The notes beneath the pieces were generated by a model. That model was not told the DNA's origin. It ran no database searches and was given only the letters and a program-made list of their open reading frames with translations. A stretch of DNA of 64,000 nt. It comes from Macrotrachela quadricornifera. Lineage: Eukaryota; Rotifera; Eurotatoria; Philodinida; Philodinidae. Shown here in pieces: positions 62,853 to 64,000 of the stretch (position 1 is its first letter; each line of letters begins with the position of its first letter). A program made the translations under genes and the position numbers. The stretch lies in contig JAJEKB010001180.1 of the NCBI GenBank assembly GCA_022393335.1, positions 69,831 to 133,830 on the forward strand. The letters run 5' to 3'.

Positions 62853-63548
62853 ATGGGAAATAAAATTGAAAAAGCTCGTCCTGATCAAAGTATTATTGAC
62901 AAATTGATTGAAGACACAGGTTTAGAACGTGAAGTCATTATTGCATGGAGGTAAGTACAAAAAAAATAAACAATGAATATAAAGCTTCAATAATATTTCT
63001 GTTTTCTTCTTTTTTTTATTCTATATTAGAAAACAATTCCTAACAGCTTGTCCATCTGGGAAAATGAATCGAAAAAATTTTTTTAAATTTTATCGTTCAT
63101 TACGTGTTGAACCTGATGAAAAAGTTAAAGAAATAGCTAATTTTGTTTTTGCAGCATTTGATCGAGATTCAAATGGTAAAATTGATTTTACTGAATTTCT
63201 TTGTATGTATATTTAATATTTTTATTTTATGAAAAAAAAATTTTTTTTTTAGGTGGTTATGCGATAACTTCGTTAGGTACAACGCGTCAAAAACTTGATT
63301 ATGTTTTTGCACTTTATGATAAAGATAAAAATAATTCAATTGATCGAAAAGAAATGGTACGAGTTATATCGGCAATGTATGATTTATTGGGAAAATCTAA
63401 AAGTGATTATCCACCTGAACGTTGTGTTGAAGATGTTTTCTCATTAATTGATGTTAATAATGATCGTACATTAACTAAAGATGAATTTATTGATGGAGTT
63501 CTAAAAAATCCTTATCTTTCCGATATTATATCACCATTTAATGAATAA
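62853..63548 (+). CDS. Neuronal-calcium-sensor family EF-hand protein, 3 exons
   Basis: Calcium switch protein of the NCS group (recoverin/frequenin/hippocalcin type), 188 aa against the usual 190 or so. Exons 62853-62950, 63030-63202 and 63253-63548, with introns of 79 and 50 bp. Four EF-hands: EF1 is degenerate and carries the CPSG motif typical of the family (C40-G43). EF2 D77-E88 (DRDSNGKIDFTE), EF3 D113-E124 (DKDKNNSIDRKE; position 6 is Asn, not Gly) and EF4 D157-E168 (DVNNDRTLTKDE) keep the acidic ligands at the first and last positions. The N-terminus MGNK leaves Gly2 free for myristoylation, but residue 6 is Glu rather than the preferred Ser, so acylation is uncertain. Subfamily not assigned. 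Confidence 0.93.
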
Positions 63549-64000
63549 TAAACTTATTTTTATTTTTACAACATACAACAAAAAAAAGGATTTATATGTA
63601 TACTTATATGTGTGTATTGCTCTCCCTTTTTTTCTTTTCTTGACGGTGCTTATATATATTATATTTGGTTTTGCTTGTCTCTTTGTATGTATATATATAT
63701 ATATATGATATAAAATGGTATGTATAAGAATATATGTGCTTGAATGTCTCCTGAGATATTGACTATTTGTCTAATTTGTCTAGGAGAGATGAATACAAAA
63801 AACTTTCTTTCTTATTTTGTTTTTAATTTGAATAAAAGAAATATGCAGAATATTTACATATTAGATTTATGAGATAGAATTTCTGAATAATAAAATAAGA
63901 TGAATATATATTGAAAATATTATTAGAAAAACAGAATAATTTTGGTTTTTGGATTATAAGAGAAATAATAGTTAATCATTAATTAAATGAACTTCATATT
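63549..64000. other. 3' flank of the calcium-sensor gene
   Basis: AT-rich, with a (TA)n run at about 63691-63707. No gene seen up to the window end. Confidence 0.45.

Noticed and set aside
1..64000. CRISPR arrays, operons, ribosome binding sites, tRNA and rRNA genes
   Set aside because: Spliced genes show nuclear eukaryotic DNA, where bacterial features do not apply. No tRNA-like B box with a foldable context and no rRNA-like block was noticed, though a tRNAscan-type search was not possible.

Overview
The window is nuclear DNA of a small-genome animal. It is strongly AT-rich, its genes are split by many short introns (often 50-80 bp, all GT-AG), and the proteins are animal types: an ATF6-like membrane-bound bZIP factor, a CCP2/3-like tubulin carboxypeptidase, transaldolase, a neuronal-calcium-sensor protein and a SUEL-lectin/CUB receptor. 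Together with two DUF5672-type proteins and a block of decayed transposons, this fits a bdelloid rotifer (Rotaria- or Adineta-like). The animal assignment is secure; the bdelloid assignment is an inference from gene style and family content.

Layout. (1) 1-18.3 kb is gene-rich and all minus strand: a 19-exon cytosolic carboxypeptidase (8913 to 21) with an apparent second first exon starting at 7231; two inverted-repeat elements (10.1-12.0 and 12.1-12.8 kb); a two-exon transaldolase (14220-13160); and a 14-exon ATF6 homologue (18245-15252). The exon models of these and of the right-hand genes were built by hand. Each adds up to an intact reading frame with matching intron phases.

(2) 18.3-53.7 kb is gene-poor and full of transposons. 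It holds one intact DUF5672-type gene (32870-33682, +), two broken Mutator-like (MULE) transposase relics with SWIM-type tails (about 21.7-22.4 and 46.56-48.05 kb), several hAT-like non-autonomous elements, foldback and palindromic repeats, and a minus-strand LINE. The LINE sits in the 3' part of one MULE, bounded by a perfect 11-bp target duplication. The LINE in turn carries a 951-bp hAT-like element with a perfect 8-bp target duplication and a second insertion. A short core motif related to AAAAGATGYRGCRTGAAAAGCTCTACAA recurs in both orientations in at least a dozen places.

(3) 54-64 kb is gene-rich again: a second DUF5672 gene (54064-54900, +), a C2H2 zinc-finger gene (56596-55749, -), a signal peptide/SUEL lectin/CUB/transmembrane protein (60077-57111, -) and a three-exon NCS-type EF-hand protein (62853-63548, +).

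The genes do not form one pathway. They are ordinary cellular functions (microtubule glutamylation, pentose phosphates, ER stress, calcium sensing, cell surface) on both sides of a transposon-filled block. The main points of interest are the duplicated alternative N-terminal exons of the carboxypeptidase, the nested MULE/LINE/hAT insertions including a LINE with both ends but no visible reverse transcriptase, and the unclassified foldback family.
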